Positions 7,842 through 18,579 of a stretch of 64,000 nt of DNA are shown here, piece after piece. A model generated the notes under the pieces. The model was given only the letters and a program-made list of their open reading frames with translations. It made no database searches and had not been told where the DNA came from. Source of the DNA: Halioglobus sp. (lineage in GTDB: Bacteria; Pseudomonadota; Gammaproteobacteria; Pseudomonadales; Halieaceae); assembly GCA_029246385.1 (NCBI GenBank), contig JAQWNG010000039.1, positions 1-64,000 of the forward strand, in the 5' to 3' direction. Position 1 is the first letter of the stretch. The number at the start of each line of letters is the position of its first letter. A program made the translations under genes and the position numbers.

Positions 7842-8777
7842 ATGGCAAATAGTGGCGCAACCGTGAAAGAGCGAAGTGTTTCATTTATAGGATTAGTTGA
7901 AGTGCTGTGGGTCGCTATCGCTATAGTGTTTTTAATCGCTCCCTTAGCGACAGCTGACGACTGGTCCCCCGCGAAAATCGCTGAATACCGAGCTGCCGCT
8001 GCAAGGGGTGAAGCATGGGCTCAATCTAACCTAGGTATTGCCTATGCAGAGGGTCTGGGTGTTCCTGAGAATGACGCCACTGCTGCGGAGCTGTATGCCA
8101 TGGCGGCAGAGCAGGGCTATGCGCAGGCCCAGAACAATTTGGGCCTTATGTATGACTACGGTGACGCTGTACCTGAAAACGACGCGACTGCGGCGATGTG
8201 GTACGCGAGGGCTGCAGAGCAAGGTAATGTCGACGCGCAATACAATCTGGGTAATATGTATAGGTTCGGTGAAGGCGTGCCTGAAGATGATGCAATCGCC
8301 GCGAAGTGGTATGCCAAGGCGGCACAGCAAGGCGATGCTCAGGCTCAATCCAATCTGGGCAACATGTACGACAACGGTAACGGAGTGTCGGAGAATGACG
8401 CCACTGCGGCGAAGTGGTACCTAAAGGCAGCAGAACAAGGGAATGTCGACGCTCAATATAATTTGGGCAATATGTATAGATTCGGTGACGGTGTGCGCCA
8501 GAATGATGCTGCCGCTCTTAAGTGGTACACCAAAGCGGCAGAGCAAGGGGCTGCGGGGGCCCAGCTCAATCTTGGTTTAATGTACGCCAAGGGCGAGGGT
8601 GTGCCAGAAGGGAATATGCCTGCGTACATGTGGATAAATCTAGCGGCAGCGCAAGGGCATGAGTACGCGAAGACATTGAAGGACAGAATCAAAGACGGCA
8701 TGACACCTGCCGACATATCCAAAGCCCAGGCACTAAGTCGAGAGTGTTTGGCTAAAAGCTATAAAAACTGTGGCTAG
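7842..8777 (+). CDS. Sel1-repeat (TPR-like) protein, exported
   Basis: This is a 311-residue protein. An N-terminal hydrophobic segment (about 16-36, ending ATADD) is probably a cleaved signal peptide. Six 36-residue Sel1 repeats follow, of the form AQxNLGxMYxxGxGVxxNDxxAxxWYxKAAEQG. They form an alpha-solenoid that binds partner proteins, usually in the periplasm. Repeats 3 and 5 are nearly identical and lie exactly 216 nt apart, which points to a recent duplication of a two-repeat block. The C-terminus (LSRECLAKSYKNCG) has two Cys that may form a disulfide. The function is unknown and no operon partner is evident. Confidence 0.8.
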   Translation: MANSGATVKERSVSFIGLVEVLWVAIAIVFLIAPLATADDWSPAKIAEYRAAAARGEAWAQSNLGIAYAEGLGVPENDATAAELYAMAAEQGYAQAQNNLGLMYDYGDAVPENDATAAMWYARAAEQGNVDAQYNLGNMYRFGEGVPEDDAIAAKWYAKAAQQGDAQAQSNLGNMYDNGNGVSENDATAAKWYLKAAEQGNVDAQYNLGNMYRFGDGVRQNDAAALKWYTKAAEQGAAGAQLNLGLMYAKGEGVPEGNMPAYMWINLAAAQGHEYAKTLKDRIKDGMTPADISKAQALSRECLAKSYKNCG

Positions 8778-8903
8778 GATGAGCAGCGACTTGTTTTTCA
8801 GCAAGCGTTTCTTCTAGAGCTTGGCAGAATATGCGTCAAAGCGATGCTTGGCATGACCGTCCGACTTGGCGAGACAACCGACCTAGAGCAAAGCCTAGGT
8901 CTA

Positions 8904-11303
8904 TCAATAAACGGAATCAAATAGGTCATAATACGAAAGATCGAACACGCCGGCGTCCCATTTACGATTGGTGAAATTCCAGTCGTTAAACCAATCATAG
9001 GTCGACCAAAATGCTCTTTGGTTACGCAGGACCGCGTAGCGATCTCGAAATTCAAGAAAATCGGCTTGCGACTTTACGTCGCGCAATTCTTGAATAAAAG
9101 CCGACGTTTGGTCAATATTAATTTCCATAAAAAGATTGGGAAAGCCGCCCACTATGTCGGGATATACGCTCATGGTGTAAAGGTCAGGAAGTGCAACGCC
9201 ATTTTGAAACAGAATCGTATATTGGGTTTGATAGACACGGTTTACTACCAGTGAGTAAAGCCTCGAATTCTCACCTTGATTGACCTTCATGACTATCATG
9301 CTCGGCATGTAGCGCGGAAATTGATAGTCAGTGGTAACGGTCATCGTTGCCATTGCCTCGATCCATTCGTCGAAGTTTGCAATCCCTTTTTCAAAGGCGT
9401 ATGGCGTCTTGACCCAAGGATTTAGGTGGTCGGTGGGGCCTGCAATGGCTGGACCCATGTGGGCTTCAATGGCACTCACAACGCCGACCAGCGGATGCTT
9501 AGGATCGTTATTCTGAATGGGGGAGGGTTGGTCTTTGGCAGCAAAACTTGTCAGGTGAAGCCCTACGTCGCCAACGCCTTTACTCCAGTCCTCACGAATT
9601 TTTACACGCACGTATTCAGGCAGGAACAGCAGAAAATCATCCTCGAACTCCTGTCGTAGGAAATTAAAAAAGCCTACGGTCTCCAGCTTTCCGGTATCGC
9701 CGCCCCAGTATTCAAAATGCGCAACAGTATCGTAGTAGATGCGTTCAAAACCACTGAAGCCCATGACCCACTGGCTGCGGGGAATGCCGCCCTGGCGCCC
9801 TTTCATGACCCAGGTGTTGCTTTCATGGCGAAGTACAGTAAGCCAGGCATTCTTGTTGGTCTTGTTGCCATCCCAAAGGGCATCGATTGTGTAGCCGTCC
9901 GGAAACAGCCGCTGCACGGTTTTCCCATAAGCGACATCATAGGTCTCGTTGCCGATCGGCGAGCGATCCATTAATGCTCCCCAATCTCGCAGTCCCAGTT
10001 GCGGATCGAGCACTGACACATCATGATCTGGATCCATGAAATAAACCCAGAACTGGTCCTTAACCGCGTAAGTTGCGGTCTGGCCTAGGCATACCGGACC
10101 CGACGTAATGCCAGCCACAATAATCTCCGAATTCTCGATCAAAAACAGATAGCGAGACTTTGTTGGAATGGCTTGGTACATGGAGAAAGGATTGCCCACG
10201 TCCCAGGGGGCGTAAAAACCTGAGCTCTTTGCCCATTCTCTATCAAAGAATACCGATTCCAAATGAGCGATGTCATTTTGCCCGAGCGCCCAGACGAAAT
10301 GATTTTTCTGCACCGGTCGAGACGTCATCTTCTTTAGTCGATAATAGAATTGATCGACATTGGCATATACCATCGGGTTGTCATACGGCTTCGGAGAATC
10401 TATTACTACGACTTCTGGCGTTGGCTTGCCGGCTATGGCGTCGTGGATTGTGTTCCCAGCGGTTTCTGAACGTACCAATTTGAATAGTTCACCTGGGCTT
10501 TCATTGAACGCGATCGTCGATAGATAGACATGATCAAAGATATATCGTGAGACCAGTTGGTGTTGCGCATCCGGTTGATTAAAGAAGGTCTCCCAGCGCG
10601 CGATAACCTCTGGGTTGGCCAGTGCTGAAGCTTTCGAAAGTTCCGCCTGAGTCGGGCCTGGCGAGCCGGCGGAAACCCACTGATTAATCTGATTTAACTG
10701 ATCATCACTCAAGGCTGGAAGGCCGTATGGCATACCTGCAGCGGGATTGTCTTTCAGGTGTGATCTTAGAGCGTCTGATGTGCTGGAGCAGGAATGCTTG
10801 TAACGATCGGTGTAGGATGACATTAAGGCTTCTCGCGAAAAACCCGGCTGATTGTTTTGGTGCCCCGCTGCCACAAGTTGAGAAATCATAGACCCGGCTA
10901 GATTTTCAGTCGCGCTGCCGTCACGCGACACCACTGGGTAAAAGCCTTCTTGGCGCCACTCTTCGACGGTTGCATGAACGTCCATCCCCGTGCGCGGAAC
11001 GGCATCAAAATGCAGCGAGTAGGGGTTTTTTCCGAACCCCCCTCGCTCCACACCTCGAAAAGAAGAGAGTTTCACATTACAGGGAGAGCCAATGCAGCCG
11101 TGGCAGGCGATACAGCGATTGTCAAACAGCGGTTGAATTTCGTTGTTATAGGTCGCTGATGCAGCTGGTTCCGTTTTCAGGGTGGCAATTTTTTCAGACG
11201 GTTTTGTGGCAGCGACTGAGGTGTCATTGCTACAGCCCAAAGTCAGCACGAAGAATGCTAGTATGAAAAGAATATCACTGAATGGCTTGAGACGCTGAGG
11301 CAT
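8904..11303 (-). CDS. cti: Fatty acid cis/trans isomerase
   Basis: This is a 799-residue protein. Cti is a periplasmic haem c enzyme that isomerises cis-unsaturated fatty acids in phospholipids to trans, stiffening the membrane under solvent or heat stress. The N-terminus has a lipobox (LTLGC, Cys 24), so this copy appears to be lipid-anchored. The haem site CIACH lies at 64-68, followed by CIGSPC. The rest matches the family in length (about 760-800) and character. ATG 11303 is preferred over the longer reading because AAGGGA precedes it and the lipobox is then correctly placed. It is transcribed alone, convergent with the Sel1 gene. Confidence 0.85.
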   Translation of the reverse strand: MPQRLKPFSDILFILAFFVLTLGCSNDTSVAATKPSEKIATLKTEPAASATYNNEIQPLFDNRCIACHGCIGSPCNVKLSSFRGVERGGFGKNPYSLHFDAVPRTGMDVHATVEEWRQEGFYPVVSRDGSATENLAGSMISQLVAAGHQNNQPGFSREALMSSYTDRYKHSCSSTSDALRSHLKDNPAAGMPYGLPALSDDQLNQINQWVSAGSPGPTQAELSKASALANPEVIARWETFFNQPDAQHQLVSRYIFDHVYLSTIAFNESPGELFKLVRSETAGNTIHDAIAGKPTPEVVVIDSPKPYDNPMVYANVDQFYYRLKKMTSRPVQKNHFVWALGQNDIAHLESVFFDREWAKSSGFYAPWDVGNPFSMYQAIPTKSRYLFLIENSEIIVAGITSGPVCLGQTATYAVKDQFWVYFMDPDHDVSVLDPQLGLRDWGALMDRSPIGNETYDVAYGKTVQRLFPDGYTIDALWDGNKTNKNAWLTVLRHESNTWVMKGRQGGIPRSQWVMGFSGFERIYYDTVAHFEYWGGDTGKLETVGFFNFLRQEFEDDFLLFLPEYVRVKIREDWSKGVGDVGLHLTSFAAKDQPSPIQNNDPKHPLVGVVSAIEAHMGPAIAGPTDHLNPWVKTPYAFEKGIANFDEWIEAMATMTVTTDYQFPRYMPSMIVMKVNQGENSRLYSLVVNRVYQTQYTILFQNGVALPDLYTMSVYPDIVGGFPNLFMEINIDQTSAFIQELRDVKSQADFLEFRDRYAVLRNQRAFWSTYDWFNDWNFTNRKWDAGVFDLSYYDLFDSVY

Positions 11304-11752
11304 CTTGATGATTCCCTTGGTTAGCAGATTGAGTGCAATTTTAACGATTTCTCTAGCTTCGACCCGCCCGCAAAACAATCTAGTGGCACGCCCGCAACCC
11401 TGCCCTATTCGAGTGCAGATTTTGGAAGACTTAATACGTTTGTCGATTTATGAAGTATAAATACAGTAAACAGGCTGTGTCGAGTAAATTGTCTATTGCG
11501 CCTTAGTCGAAAGGCGCCAACATAATGCGTGCTCAGCGCGAAATAATATCAAAACAGCGCCTAGGCTTTATTCGAGGATGTGACCCTTACAGGACCTATA
11601 CAATGCCGGTAAACAGCGCATCATCGTATTATGTTGCAGCGGCAGATTGCCCGTGCTTATGTGATGCGCTTAATCGCCGGTATTAAAAAAAAGGCTTAAT
11701 AGGGCTAATGTATCTCTGCTAAACTCTGCGGCCGTGTTGGTGGAGTTACGCC
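11304..11752. other. Intergenic region between divergent genes
   Basis: No gene is visible between cti (leftward) and the small membrane protein (rightward). The sequence is AT-rich around 11450-11480 and 11680-11700, as expected for two divergent promoters, but I cannot fix a -35/-10 pair. Confidence 0.35.
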
Positions 11753-11998
11753 GTGGTTGGGCAGTTGCAAACAGTGCTAAATTGGCTTGGGTTTATATGC
11801 CTTGTCTATATGACTGCGTTCGCCATGATATATGGGGTTGGCATGGAACTATTTAGTTTAGACATTCCACACCCTAACAGCTTCTTTATCGATCTATTTT
11901 TTATCAAGCTCGGCCTCTACCCTGTATGCCTTATCGCTCAATACCTTATATGCGGCAAAGTCACTATTCTTCCTTGGAGGCCAGCAGGGGGGATATAG
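11753..11998 (+). CDS. Small membrane protein, hypothetical
   Basis: This 81-residue protein has two hydrophobic segments, at about 8-32 and 45-66 (FFIDLFFIKLGLYPVCLIAQ). It ends in a short soluble tail. The start is GTG, and a weak GGAG lies 9-12 nt upstream. I do not recognise the family. It lies upstream of the tRNA-fMet/rimP block on the same strand. The hydrophobic pattern supports a real product, but nothing in the sequence tells its role. Confidence 0.5.
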   Translation: MVGQLQTVLNWLGFICLVYMTAFAMIYGVGMELFSLDIPHPNSFFIDLFFIKLGLYPVCLIAQYLICGKVTILPWRPAGGI

Positions 11999-12000
11999 AG

Positions 12001-12120
12001 GCCGCGCAGGCGGGGCAGCGGCTAAGTTCGTGCGATCTAGCATTCTGTAAGAGTGCGAGTAGCGAAAGCGAAGCACTCAAGCCGCGGCCCTGCAGGCGCG
12101 AAGCCATTGCCAGCAAAAAT
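12001..12120. other. GC-rich potentially structured segment
   Basis: A hairpin GAGTGC (12051-12056) with GCACTC (12073-12078) encloses a GCGAAAGC tetraloop stem. GC-rich flanks (GCAGCGGC upstream, GCCGCGGCCCTGC downstream) could pair around it. It may be a structured RNA or an extragenic palindromic repeat. It lies between the small membrane protein and the tRNA promoter. Confidence 0.3.
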
Positions 12121-12164
12121 TAGCGGCAGCCCCCAAATTAGTCTATTTTTCGCTCTTCTCAAGG

Positions 12165-12193
12165 TTGACCGGGGTAGTGGGCCTACCTATAAT
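12165..12193 (+). promoter_or_regulatory. Sigma-70 promoter for tRNA-fMet
   Basis: TTGACC (12165-12170) and a perfect TATAAT (12188-12193) are separated by 17 nt. They lie about 84 nt upstream of the tRNA, the strongest promoter-like pair seen in the window. The initiator tRNA therefore does not depend on an upstream tRNA-Leu transcript here. Confidence 0.85.
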
Positions 12194-12276
12194 GCACTCC
12201 CTCGAAATTGGAGCCTACATAGGAAGTGGGTCCGGTGTCAGGGCCGAGGGGCCTGTCACAGTCGAGAAAGCTTTGA

Positions 12277-12353
<77 letters not shown>

Positions 12354-12389
12354 ATTGCACTGGTAGCGTCATAGCTATGGTGTGAAGTT

Positions 12390-12416
12390 AAAAGCCCCTT
12401 TTTAGGGGCTTTTTTG
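12390..12416 (+). terminator. Terminator after tRNA-fMet
   Basis: AAAAGCCCC (12390-12398), a T-rich loop and AGGGGCTTTTTT form a classic hairpin with U-tract. It lies 36 nt after the tRNA and just before rimP, so it may act as an attenuator for the downstream operon. Confidence 0.85.
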
Positions 12417-12438
12417 TACACGGGGAAAACAACCGGCA

Positions 12439-12894
12439 GTGGCGAGCAAAGACCAGCAAATTGCGGAGATGTTGCAACCCAGCGTAGTGGCATTGGGTTA
12501 CCAGTTATGGGGTGTAGAGTATACGCCGCAGGGCAAGCACAGTATTGTGAGAGTTTTTATAGACAGTGCTGCTGGCATCTCGGTTGATGACTGCGCTGGC
12601 GTCAGCGCACAGGTGAGCAGCATTCTGGATGTTGAGGATCCAATCGCTGGGGAGTATACACTGGAAGTGTCCTCCCCAGGAATAGATCGGCTGTTGTTTA
12701 CGCTGGAGCAGTATTCCAGTTATGTCGGCGAGACAGTGGAGTTGCGTCTCCGCAGTGCCTTTGAGGGGCGGCGCAAATTTAAAGGTATTTTAAAGGGTAT
12801 CGAGGGTGACGAGGTTGTGGTCCAGATAGACGACCATGACTTTTTGTTGCCCTTTGGCGGGATTGAAAAAGCGCGGGTGCAACCCCGTATCTAA
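12439..12894 (+). CDS. rimP: Ribosome maturation factor RimP
   Basis: RimP (151 aa) assists assembly of the 30S subunit, especially the S12/S19 region. The conserved GVEY, the RVFID strand, the DCAGVS helix and the [12 protein letters not shown] motif are present, followed by the C-terminal SH3-like barrel. The length is typical. It starts at GTG, 23 nt after the terminator hairpin, and is the first gene of the rimP-nusA-infB-rbfA-truB-rpsO-pnp block. Confidence 0.95.
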   Translation: MASKDQQIAEMLQPSVVALGYQLWGVEYTPQGKHSIVRVFIDSAAGISVDDCAGVSAQVSSILDVEDPIAGEYTLEVSSPGIDRLLFTLEQYSSYVGETVELRLRSAFEGRRKFKGILKGIEGDEVVVQIDDHDFLLPFGGIEKARVQPRI

Positions 12895-12923
12895 ACGCGG
12901 CAAGTGAATTGGCGAGGCTTGAG

Positions 12924-14417
12924 ATGACGAAAGAAATTCTGTTGGTAGCGGAGGCTGTCTCTAATGAGAAGGGCGTCTCTGAGGATATAATCTTCGAAGC
13001 GATAGAGCTGGCGTTGGCAACCGCTACCCAAAAGCGTTACGACGAAGATGCAGATATTTTGGTCACTATTGATCGTGCTACGGGCGATTATGTTTCCAAG
13101 CGGCGCTGGCTGGTTGTGCCAGACGATGAAATGGCACTGCTTGGGACTCAGTTCACGACCGAGGAGGCCATCGAGCAGAACCCAAATTTGAAGCCCGGAG
13201 ATATTCACGAGGTGGAAGTGGAGAGCATCGTATTTGGCCGTATCGCGGCGCAGACTGCCAAGCAAGTGATTATCCAGCGGGTTCGTGACGCTGAGCGCGC
13301 ACAGGTTGTTGATCAGTATTTAAGCCGCGTGGGTGAGCTTATTGCTGGGACGGTAAAAAAGGTGACTCGAGATAATGTGATTATTGATATGGGCAGCAAT
13401 GCCGAGGGTCTGCTGCCTCGGGATCAATTGGTGGGTCGCGAGACGTTCCGGGTCAATGATCGGGTGCGGGCTATTTTGAAGGAAATCAGTGCGGAGCCAC
13501 GGGGTCCCCAGTTGATTTTGAGCCGTTCATGTACAGAAATGCTGATAGAGTTGTTTAAAATTGAGGTGCCAGAGATTGCTGAGGAGGTCATCCAGATTCG
13601 TGCCGCAGCGCGTGACCCCGGCTCTCGCGCGAAGATTGCTGTAAAAACTAATGACCAGCGCATTGATCCAGTGGGTGCCTGTGTCGGCATGCGTGGATCG
13701 CGTGTACAAGCTGTCTCTAATGAGCTCGATAACGAGCGAGTTGATATTGTGTTGTGGGATGACAACCCCGCACAACTCGTGATCAATGCCATGGCGCCGG
13801 CAGAAGTTGAGTCTATTGTGGTGGATGAGGACAACCGCACTATGGATGTTGCTGTATCTAAAGACAATCTGGCGCAGGCGATCGGTCGTTCCGGCCAAAA
13901 TGTGCGCCTGGCCGCTCAGTTAACCGAATGGACGATCAATGTGATGAGTCTGGAGGATGCGGCTGAGAAGCAGGAAGCGGAGTCTACTGAAGTTATTCAG
14001 GTATTCGTCGATGCTCTCGATATTGACGAGGATGTGGCTGGAATTTTGGTCGAGGAAGGTTTTGCTGCGTTAGAGGAAGTGGCCTATGTGCCGCTGGCAG
14101 AACTCACTGCGATCGAAGGCTTTGATGAGGAGATCGCAGAGGAATTGCGCGCAAGAGCTAAGGGCGCGTTGTTGACGCAGGCTATTGCGTCTGAAGAGGA
14201 AGTGGGCTCGCATGAGCCTGCCGAGGATCTTTTAACCATGGAGGGTATGGATCGTCAGTTGGCCTATATTTTGGCCGGTCGTGCGATTGTAACCATGGAA
14301 GATCTAGCAGAGCAGGCGGTGGATGACCTTACGGACATCCCAGAGATGACTGAAGAGCGTGCCGGTGAATTGATTATGACCGCAAGGGCACCCTGGTTTG
14401 AAGAAGCAGAAGAGTGA
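12924..14417 (+). CDS. nusA: Transcription termination/antitermination protein NusA
   Basis: NusA (497 aa) binds RNA polymerase and controls pausing, termination and antitermination. In order it has the N-terminal RNAP-binding domain ([19 protein letters not shown]), an S1 domain ([24 protein letters not shown]), two KH domains ([24 protein letters not shown]) and two C-terminal acidic repeats, as in E. coli. ATG 12924 gives the family's normal start and has GAGG upstream; the TTG at 12909 in the same frame is rejected. It lies 29 nt after rimP. Confidence 0.96.
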   Translation: MTKEILLVAEAVSNEKGVSEDIIFEAIELALATATQKRYDEDADILVTIDRATGDYVSKRRWLVVPDDEMALLGTQFTTEEAIEQNPNLKPGDIHEVEVESIVFGRIAAQTAKQVIIQRVRDAERAQVVDQYLSRVGELIAGTVKKVTRDNVIIDMGSNAEGLLPRDQLVGRETFRVNDRVRAILKEISAEPRGPQLILSRSCTEMLIELFKIEVPEIAEEVIQIRAAARDPGSRAKIAVKTNDQRIDPVGACVGMRGSRVQAVSNELDNERVDIVLWDDNPAQLVINAMAPAEVESIVVDEDNRTMDVAVSKDNLAQAIGRSGQNVRLAAQLTEWTINVMSLEDAAEKQEAESTEVIQVFVDALDIDEDVAGILVEEGFAALEEVAYVPLAELTAIEGFDEEIAEELRARAKGALLTQAIASEEEVGSHEPAEDLLTMEGMDRQLAYILAGRAIVTMEDLAEQAVDDLTDIPEMTEERAGELIMTARAPWFEEAEE

Positions 14418-14470
14418 CCTGAGATTGCACGATTAATTGCGCTAAGACAGGGCAACAAGGAGAGTATCAA

Positions 14471-17131
14471 ATGGGTCAGGTGACAGTAAAGCAACTCGCT
14501 GAAGTGGTAGGCGCCTCTGCAGAGCGTCTTTTGACACAGATGAGAGAGGCGGGATTGCCGCACACGGGTGCAGAGCAAGCTGTGTCTGATGAGGATAAGC
14601 AGACACTTCTGACCCATCTGAAGCAAAGTCATGGAGAGTCAGCGGACGCTCCGAAACGCATTACATTGAAGCGAAAGACTATTAGTACGTTACGTACGTC
14701 CGCGTCGCAGGGTAGAAAAACCGTCAATGTAGAAGTGCGAAAGAAACGTACGTATGTAAAACGCGATTCGGAAGAGTTGATCGATGCAGAGGTGCCAGTT
14801 GAGGATGAACTGGCTGAGCGTGAGCAGGAGATCGCTTCAGAAGCGGCGTCCGCGCAGGCTGCTGCTGAGTCAGAGTCTCAGGAATCGACGGCAGCCGAGC
14901 GTGAGCAACTCGCAACCGCGGTAACGGAGTTGGAGGCCAGTGCGGATGAGGATTCTGCTAATTTGGATCCTGAGGTATTGCGTCAGCGAGCCGCGGCTCG
15001 CCGCAAGTTACAGGAAGCCGATGAAGCGGCGTCCCGCAAAATTGCCGCTGATGCACGTAAAGCAGCTGAAGACCAAGTAAAGGCTGAAACCCTGATTGCT
15101 AGTGAGGAGAAAGCTAAAGAGGGTGGCAAGCGACCGAAGCGTCTCCATGAGGTTCCATCGGCCGCTCCTGCCGGAGATAACGATAGCCGTAAGCCGCGTA
15201 ACAAGTTAGCTCGCAATTCACCTTCGGGTCGGGGCAAACAGCGTAATCACAATTTGTCGCTGGCTGACCTGGATTCTGAGCAGGGTACAGGCCGCCGTCG
15301 CGGTGGTCGTAAGAAAATCAGAACATCACACGAGGAGCATTCCAAGCACGGGTTTGAAATGCCGACTGAAAGAAAAATTCAGCAAGTCGAAATTATGGAT
15401 ATGAATTCCATCGCAGACCTTGCCCAGCAAATGTCAATGAAAACTGGAGCTGTCATTAAGGAGCTGATGAAACTGGGTGTGATGGCAAATATCAATCAAA
15501 TGATTGATCAGGATACTGCGACGCTATTGGTGGAAGAGTTTGGCCACAGTGTCAAGTTTGTTAGCGCTGACGCGTTGGAAGAAAAGCTGGAAGAAGCCTT
15601 ATCGCGGCGCGAAGGCACCCAAGAATCCCGTGCGCCAGTGGTTACCGTAATGGGCCATGTAGACCACGGTAAAACCTCGTTGCTCGACTACATTCGTAAG
15701 AGTCAGGTTGCGTCGGGCGAAGCGGGAGGCATTACCCAGCATATCGGTGCTTACCATGTGGAAACTGATCGCGGCATGATCTCATTTCTCGACACGCCGG
15801 GGCACGCCGCGTTTACAGCGATGCGCGCGCGTGGCGCTAAAAGTACAGACATTGTGATTCTGGTCGTCGCTGCAGATGATGGCGTGATGCCTCAGACGGA
15901 AGAGGCTGTAAAACACGCCAAGGCCGCTGATGTGCCGGTGATTGTGGCCGTCAACAAAATAGACAAAGAGGGCGTCGATCCTGAGCGCATCAAGAGCGAA
16001 TTAGCAGCCAAAGATGTGATTCCCGAAGAGTGGGGAGGCGATACACAGTTTATTCATGTTTCGGCTCAAACCGGTGAAGGCGTGGAGAGTTTGCTCGATG
16101 CGATTTTGTTGCAATCAGAACTGTTGGAGCTGACGGCTGCCCGAGACATACCTGCACAAGGTATTGTGATTGAATCCCGGTTGGATAAAGGGCGTGGTCC
16201 TGTTGCGTCCCTGCTGATCCAAAGTGGTACGCTGCGCAAAGGCGACATTGTTCTTGCCGGTCTACAGTTTGGGCGAGTACGCGCCATGTTGGATGAAAAT
16301 GGTCAAGTAATTGATGAGGCAGGTCCCAGCATACCGGTAGAAATCTTGGGTTTGGGCGCTGTTCCCGCGGCAGGAGATTTGTTTGCTGTTGTCGAGAGTG
16401 AAAAGCATGCTCGCGAGGTCGCTGACTTCCGACAGGAAAAGACGCGCAGCACGAAAATGCAGCGTCAGCAGGCCGCAAAATTAGATAATATGTTTGACAG
16501 TATGACGGCGGTTGATAGAAAAACGCTTAACGTTGTAGTTAAAGCAGACGTAAGGGGTTCGCTGGAGGCAATTCAGTCGGCTCTCCTCGAGATTGGGAAC
16601 GATGAAGTTCAAGTTAATATTGTCACTGGCGGCGTCGGTGGGATCACTGAGACAGACGTTAATTTGGCAGTGACTTCCAGTGCAGTCGTGTTCGGTTTCA
16701 ATGTGCGAGCGGACAATGCAGCACGGAGATTGGTGGAAACTGAAGTCGTTGACTTGCGTTATTACAATGTCATTTACGATTTAATCGACGATGTGAAAGC
16801 GGCTTTGACAGGTATGCTAGCGCCCGAACTGAGAGAAAATATTGTTGGCATCGCCGAAGTTCGCGACATATTCAGTTCGCCCAAATTTGGCCAGATTGCA
16901 GGCTGTATGGTGATCGAGGGAACCGTTTATCGTTCCAAGCCTATTCGTGTGCTACGTGACAGCGTGGTGATTTATCAGGGCGAGTTGGAATCATTGCGGC
17001 GCTTTAAGGATGACGCCAATGAAGTGCGTAATGGCACGGAATGTGGAATCGGCGTGAAGAATTACACTGATGTCAAAGCGGGCGACCTGATCGAGGTTTA
17101 CGAAGTCAAGGAAATAGCCCGCTCGCTTTAA
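14471..17131 (+). CDS. infB: Translation initiation factor IF-2
   Basis: IF-2 (886 aa) is the GTPase that brings fMet-tRNA to the 30S subunit. The N-terminal IF2_N domain ([16 protein letters not shown]) is followed by a long charged Ala/Glu-rich linker to about 300, then a second IF2_N-like segment. The G domain has GHVDHGKT at 395-402, DTPGH and NKID. The C-terminal beta-barrels and fMet-binding domain end at IARSL. AAGGAG precedes the ATG. An internal start for a short isoform, known in E. coli, is possible but not clear here. Confidence 0.97.
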   Translation: MGQVTVKQLAEVVGASAERLLTQMREAGLPHTGAEQAVSDEDKQTLLTHLKQSHGESADAPKRITLKRKTISTLRTSASQGRKTVNVEVRKKRTYVKRDSEELIDAEVPVEDELAEREQEIASEAASAQAAAESESQESTAAEREQLATAVTELEASADEDSANLDPEVLRQRAAARRKLQEADEAASRKIAADARKAAEDQVKAETLIASEEKAKEGGKRPKRLHEVPSAAPAGDNDSRKPRNKLARNSPSGRGKQRNHNLSLADLDSEQGTGRRRGGRKKIRTSHEEHSKHGFEMPTERKIQQVEIMDMNSIADLAQQMSMKTGAVIKELMKLGVMANINQMIDQDTATLLVEEFGHSVKFVSADALEEKLEEALSRREGTQESRAPVVTVMGHVDHGKTSLLDYIRKSQVASGEAGGITQHIGAYHVETDRGMISFLDTPGHAAFTAMRARGAKSTDIVILVVAADDGVMPQTEEAVKHAKAADVPVIVAVNKIDKEGVDPERIKSELAAKDVIPEEWGGDTQFIHVSAQTGEGVESLLDAILLQSELLELTAARDIPAQGIVIESRLDKGRGPVASLLIQSGTLRKGDIVLAGLQFGRVRAMLDENGQVIDEAGPSIPVEILGLGAVPAAGDLFAVVESEKHAREVADFRQEKTRSTKMQRQQAAKLDNMFDSMTAVDRKTLNVVVKADVRGSLEAIQSALLEIGNDEVQVNIVTGGVGGITETDVNLAVTSSAVVFGFNVRADNAARRLVETEVVDLRYYNVIYDLIDDVKAALTGMLAPELRENIVGIAEVRDIFSSPKFGQIAGCMVIEGTVYRSKPIRVLRDSVVIYQGELESLRRFKDDANEVRNGTECGIGVKNYTDVKAGDLIEVYEVKEIARSL

Positions 17132-17155
17132 GCGGCGCTGTAATGAGTATGATTA

Positions 17156-17554
17156 ATGGCTAAAGAATATGCCAGAACACAACGCGTTGCCGACTATCTG
17201 CAGCGTGAATTGGCTTTGCTGATTCAGCATGAAGTGCGAGACCCTCGTGTTGGTATGGTTAGCATTACGGGGGTCGACGTGAGTCGAGACCTCGGCCATG
17301 CCAAGGTCTACTATACGGCGCTGGATAGCAATTCGAGCGAGGATGCGAGCGAGTCTACCGAGGCGTTAAACAAGGCCTCTGGCTTCTTGCGCACTCAGCT
17401 GTCTAAAGACAGTAATATGCGTACGGTCCCTAATCTTAGGTTTTATTTTGACGGCAGTGTGGGTCGCGGTCGCAGTCTGGAAGATTTAATTCAGCGCGCG
17501 ACGGAGGCAGACCGAAAGTTAGGTTTTCACAGTGACGAAGAGTCGAAGAACTAG
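17156..17554 (+). CDS. rbfA: Ribosome-binding factor A
   Basis: RbfA (132 aa) is a KH-type factor needed for 16S 5'-end maturation and cold adaptation. The conserved start (TQRVADYLQRELALLIQ), DPRVGMVSITGV and the VPNLRFYFDGSV strand are present. It starts 25 nt after infB and ends 3 nt before truB. Confidence 0.95.
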   Translation: MAKEYARTQRVADYLQRELALLIQHEVRDPRVGMVSITGVDVSRDLGHAKVYYTALDSNSSEDASESTEALNKASGFLRTQLSKDSNMRTVPNLRFYFDGSVGRGRSLEDLIQRATEADRKLGFHSDEESKN

Positions 17555-17557
17555 CGG

Positions 17558-18487
17558 GTGGCTAGAGTTCGCCGTGGGCGATTGGTAGATGGCATTTTAC
17601 TGTTGGACAAACCCTTCGGGGTTAGTTCAAATCACGCGTTACAGGGCGTTAAACGGTTGTATGAGGCTGCAAAGGCGGGCCACACCGGCAGTCTTGATCC
17701 TTTAGCCACTGGCGTATTGCCTCTATGTTTCGGTGAGGCAACCAAGTTCTCACAGTATTTGCTGGACGCAGACAAGGCTTACGAGAGTACATTTGTACTT
17801 GGTACTGTCACTGATACGGGTGATGCAGAAGGGCGGGTGCTGGAGAATAAGGATGCCAGAGGTGTTACAGAGACTGACGTAATTACAGCATTGCGAGCCT
17901 TTGAGGGGGATATAGAACAAATTCCTTCGATGTTTTCTGCTATCAAACAGGCTGGACAGCCTCTGTATAAGTTGGCACGTAGGGGTCTTGAGGTAGAGCG
18001 CAAGTCGCGCTCCGTGGTCATCAAGACACTGGAGCTGCGAGCCTTTCGAGGCGGTGAAAGGCCTGAGGTGGATATTTACCTAGAGTGCAGCAAGGGCACC
18101 TATGTGAGGTCGCTGGCAGAGGATCTCGGCAATGCAATGGGCTGCGGTGCCTTTGTTAGCGCGCTGCGGAGAACTAGGGCAGGGCCTTTTGGCATAGAAG
18201 ACAGTATCACTATGGGCGCCCTTGAGGCTCTGAAGGGTAGCCATGAGTCTGGTGAGCTGGATAGACTTTTATTGCCCACGGATGCCGCCTTGGGCGCATT
18301 GCCGCTGGTTCAACTCAGTGAATCTAGTGGTTTTTACATGCGCCAAGGTCAGCCAGTAATGGTGTCAAATGCGCCGCAAAATGGTATTGTGCGCGTCGCA
18401 CTCGACTCTGGTGAGTTTTTAGGGGTTGGAGAAATGTTGGATGACGGGCGAGTTGCGCCACGTCGTCTGATTGTCACCGGGAGGTGA
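17558..18487 (+). CDS. truB: tRNA pseudouridine-55 synthase
   Basis: TruB (309 aa) makes pseudouridine 55 in the T-loop of tRNAs. The catalytic motif HTGSLDPLATGVLP contains the active-site Asp. LLLDKPFGVSSN and KGTYVRSLAEDLG are the other conserved blocks, and a PUA-like C-terminal domain closes the protein. It starts at GTG, 3 nt after the rbfA stop, so translation is probably coupled. Confidence 0.95.
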   Translation: MARVRRGRLVDGILLLDKPFGVSSNHALQGVKRLYEAAKAGHTGSLDPLATGVLPLCFGEATKFSQYLLDADKAYESTFVLGTVTDTGDAEGRVLENKDARGVTETDVITALRAFEGDIEQIPSMFSAIKQAGQPLYKLARRGLEVERKSRSVVIKTLELRAFRGGERPEVDIYLECSKGTYVRSLAEDLGNAMGCGAFVSALRRTRAGPFGIEDSITMGALEALKGSHESGELDRLLLPTDAALGALPLVQLSESSGFYMRQGQPVMVSNAPQNGIVRVALDSGEFLGVGEMLDDGRVAPRRLIVTGR

Positions 18488-18493
18488 CATGAA

Positions 18494-18528
18494 CCTGTCT
18501 GTAAATCTGCACGGACAGGCTTTTTTAT
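18494..18528 (+). terminator. Terminator between truB and rpsO
   Basis: CCTGTCTGT (18494-18502) pairs with ACGGACAGG (18511-18519), followed by CTTTTTTATT. It splits the block, so rpsO-pnp probably has its own promoter just downstream or depends on partial read-through. Confidence 0.85.
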
Positions 18529-18579
18529 TAACGAAGGGTGGTGTGCCACCTGAGGCAGATTAAGCAAGAGGAAAGAGCA

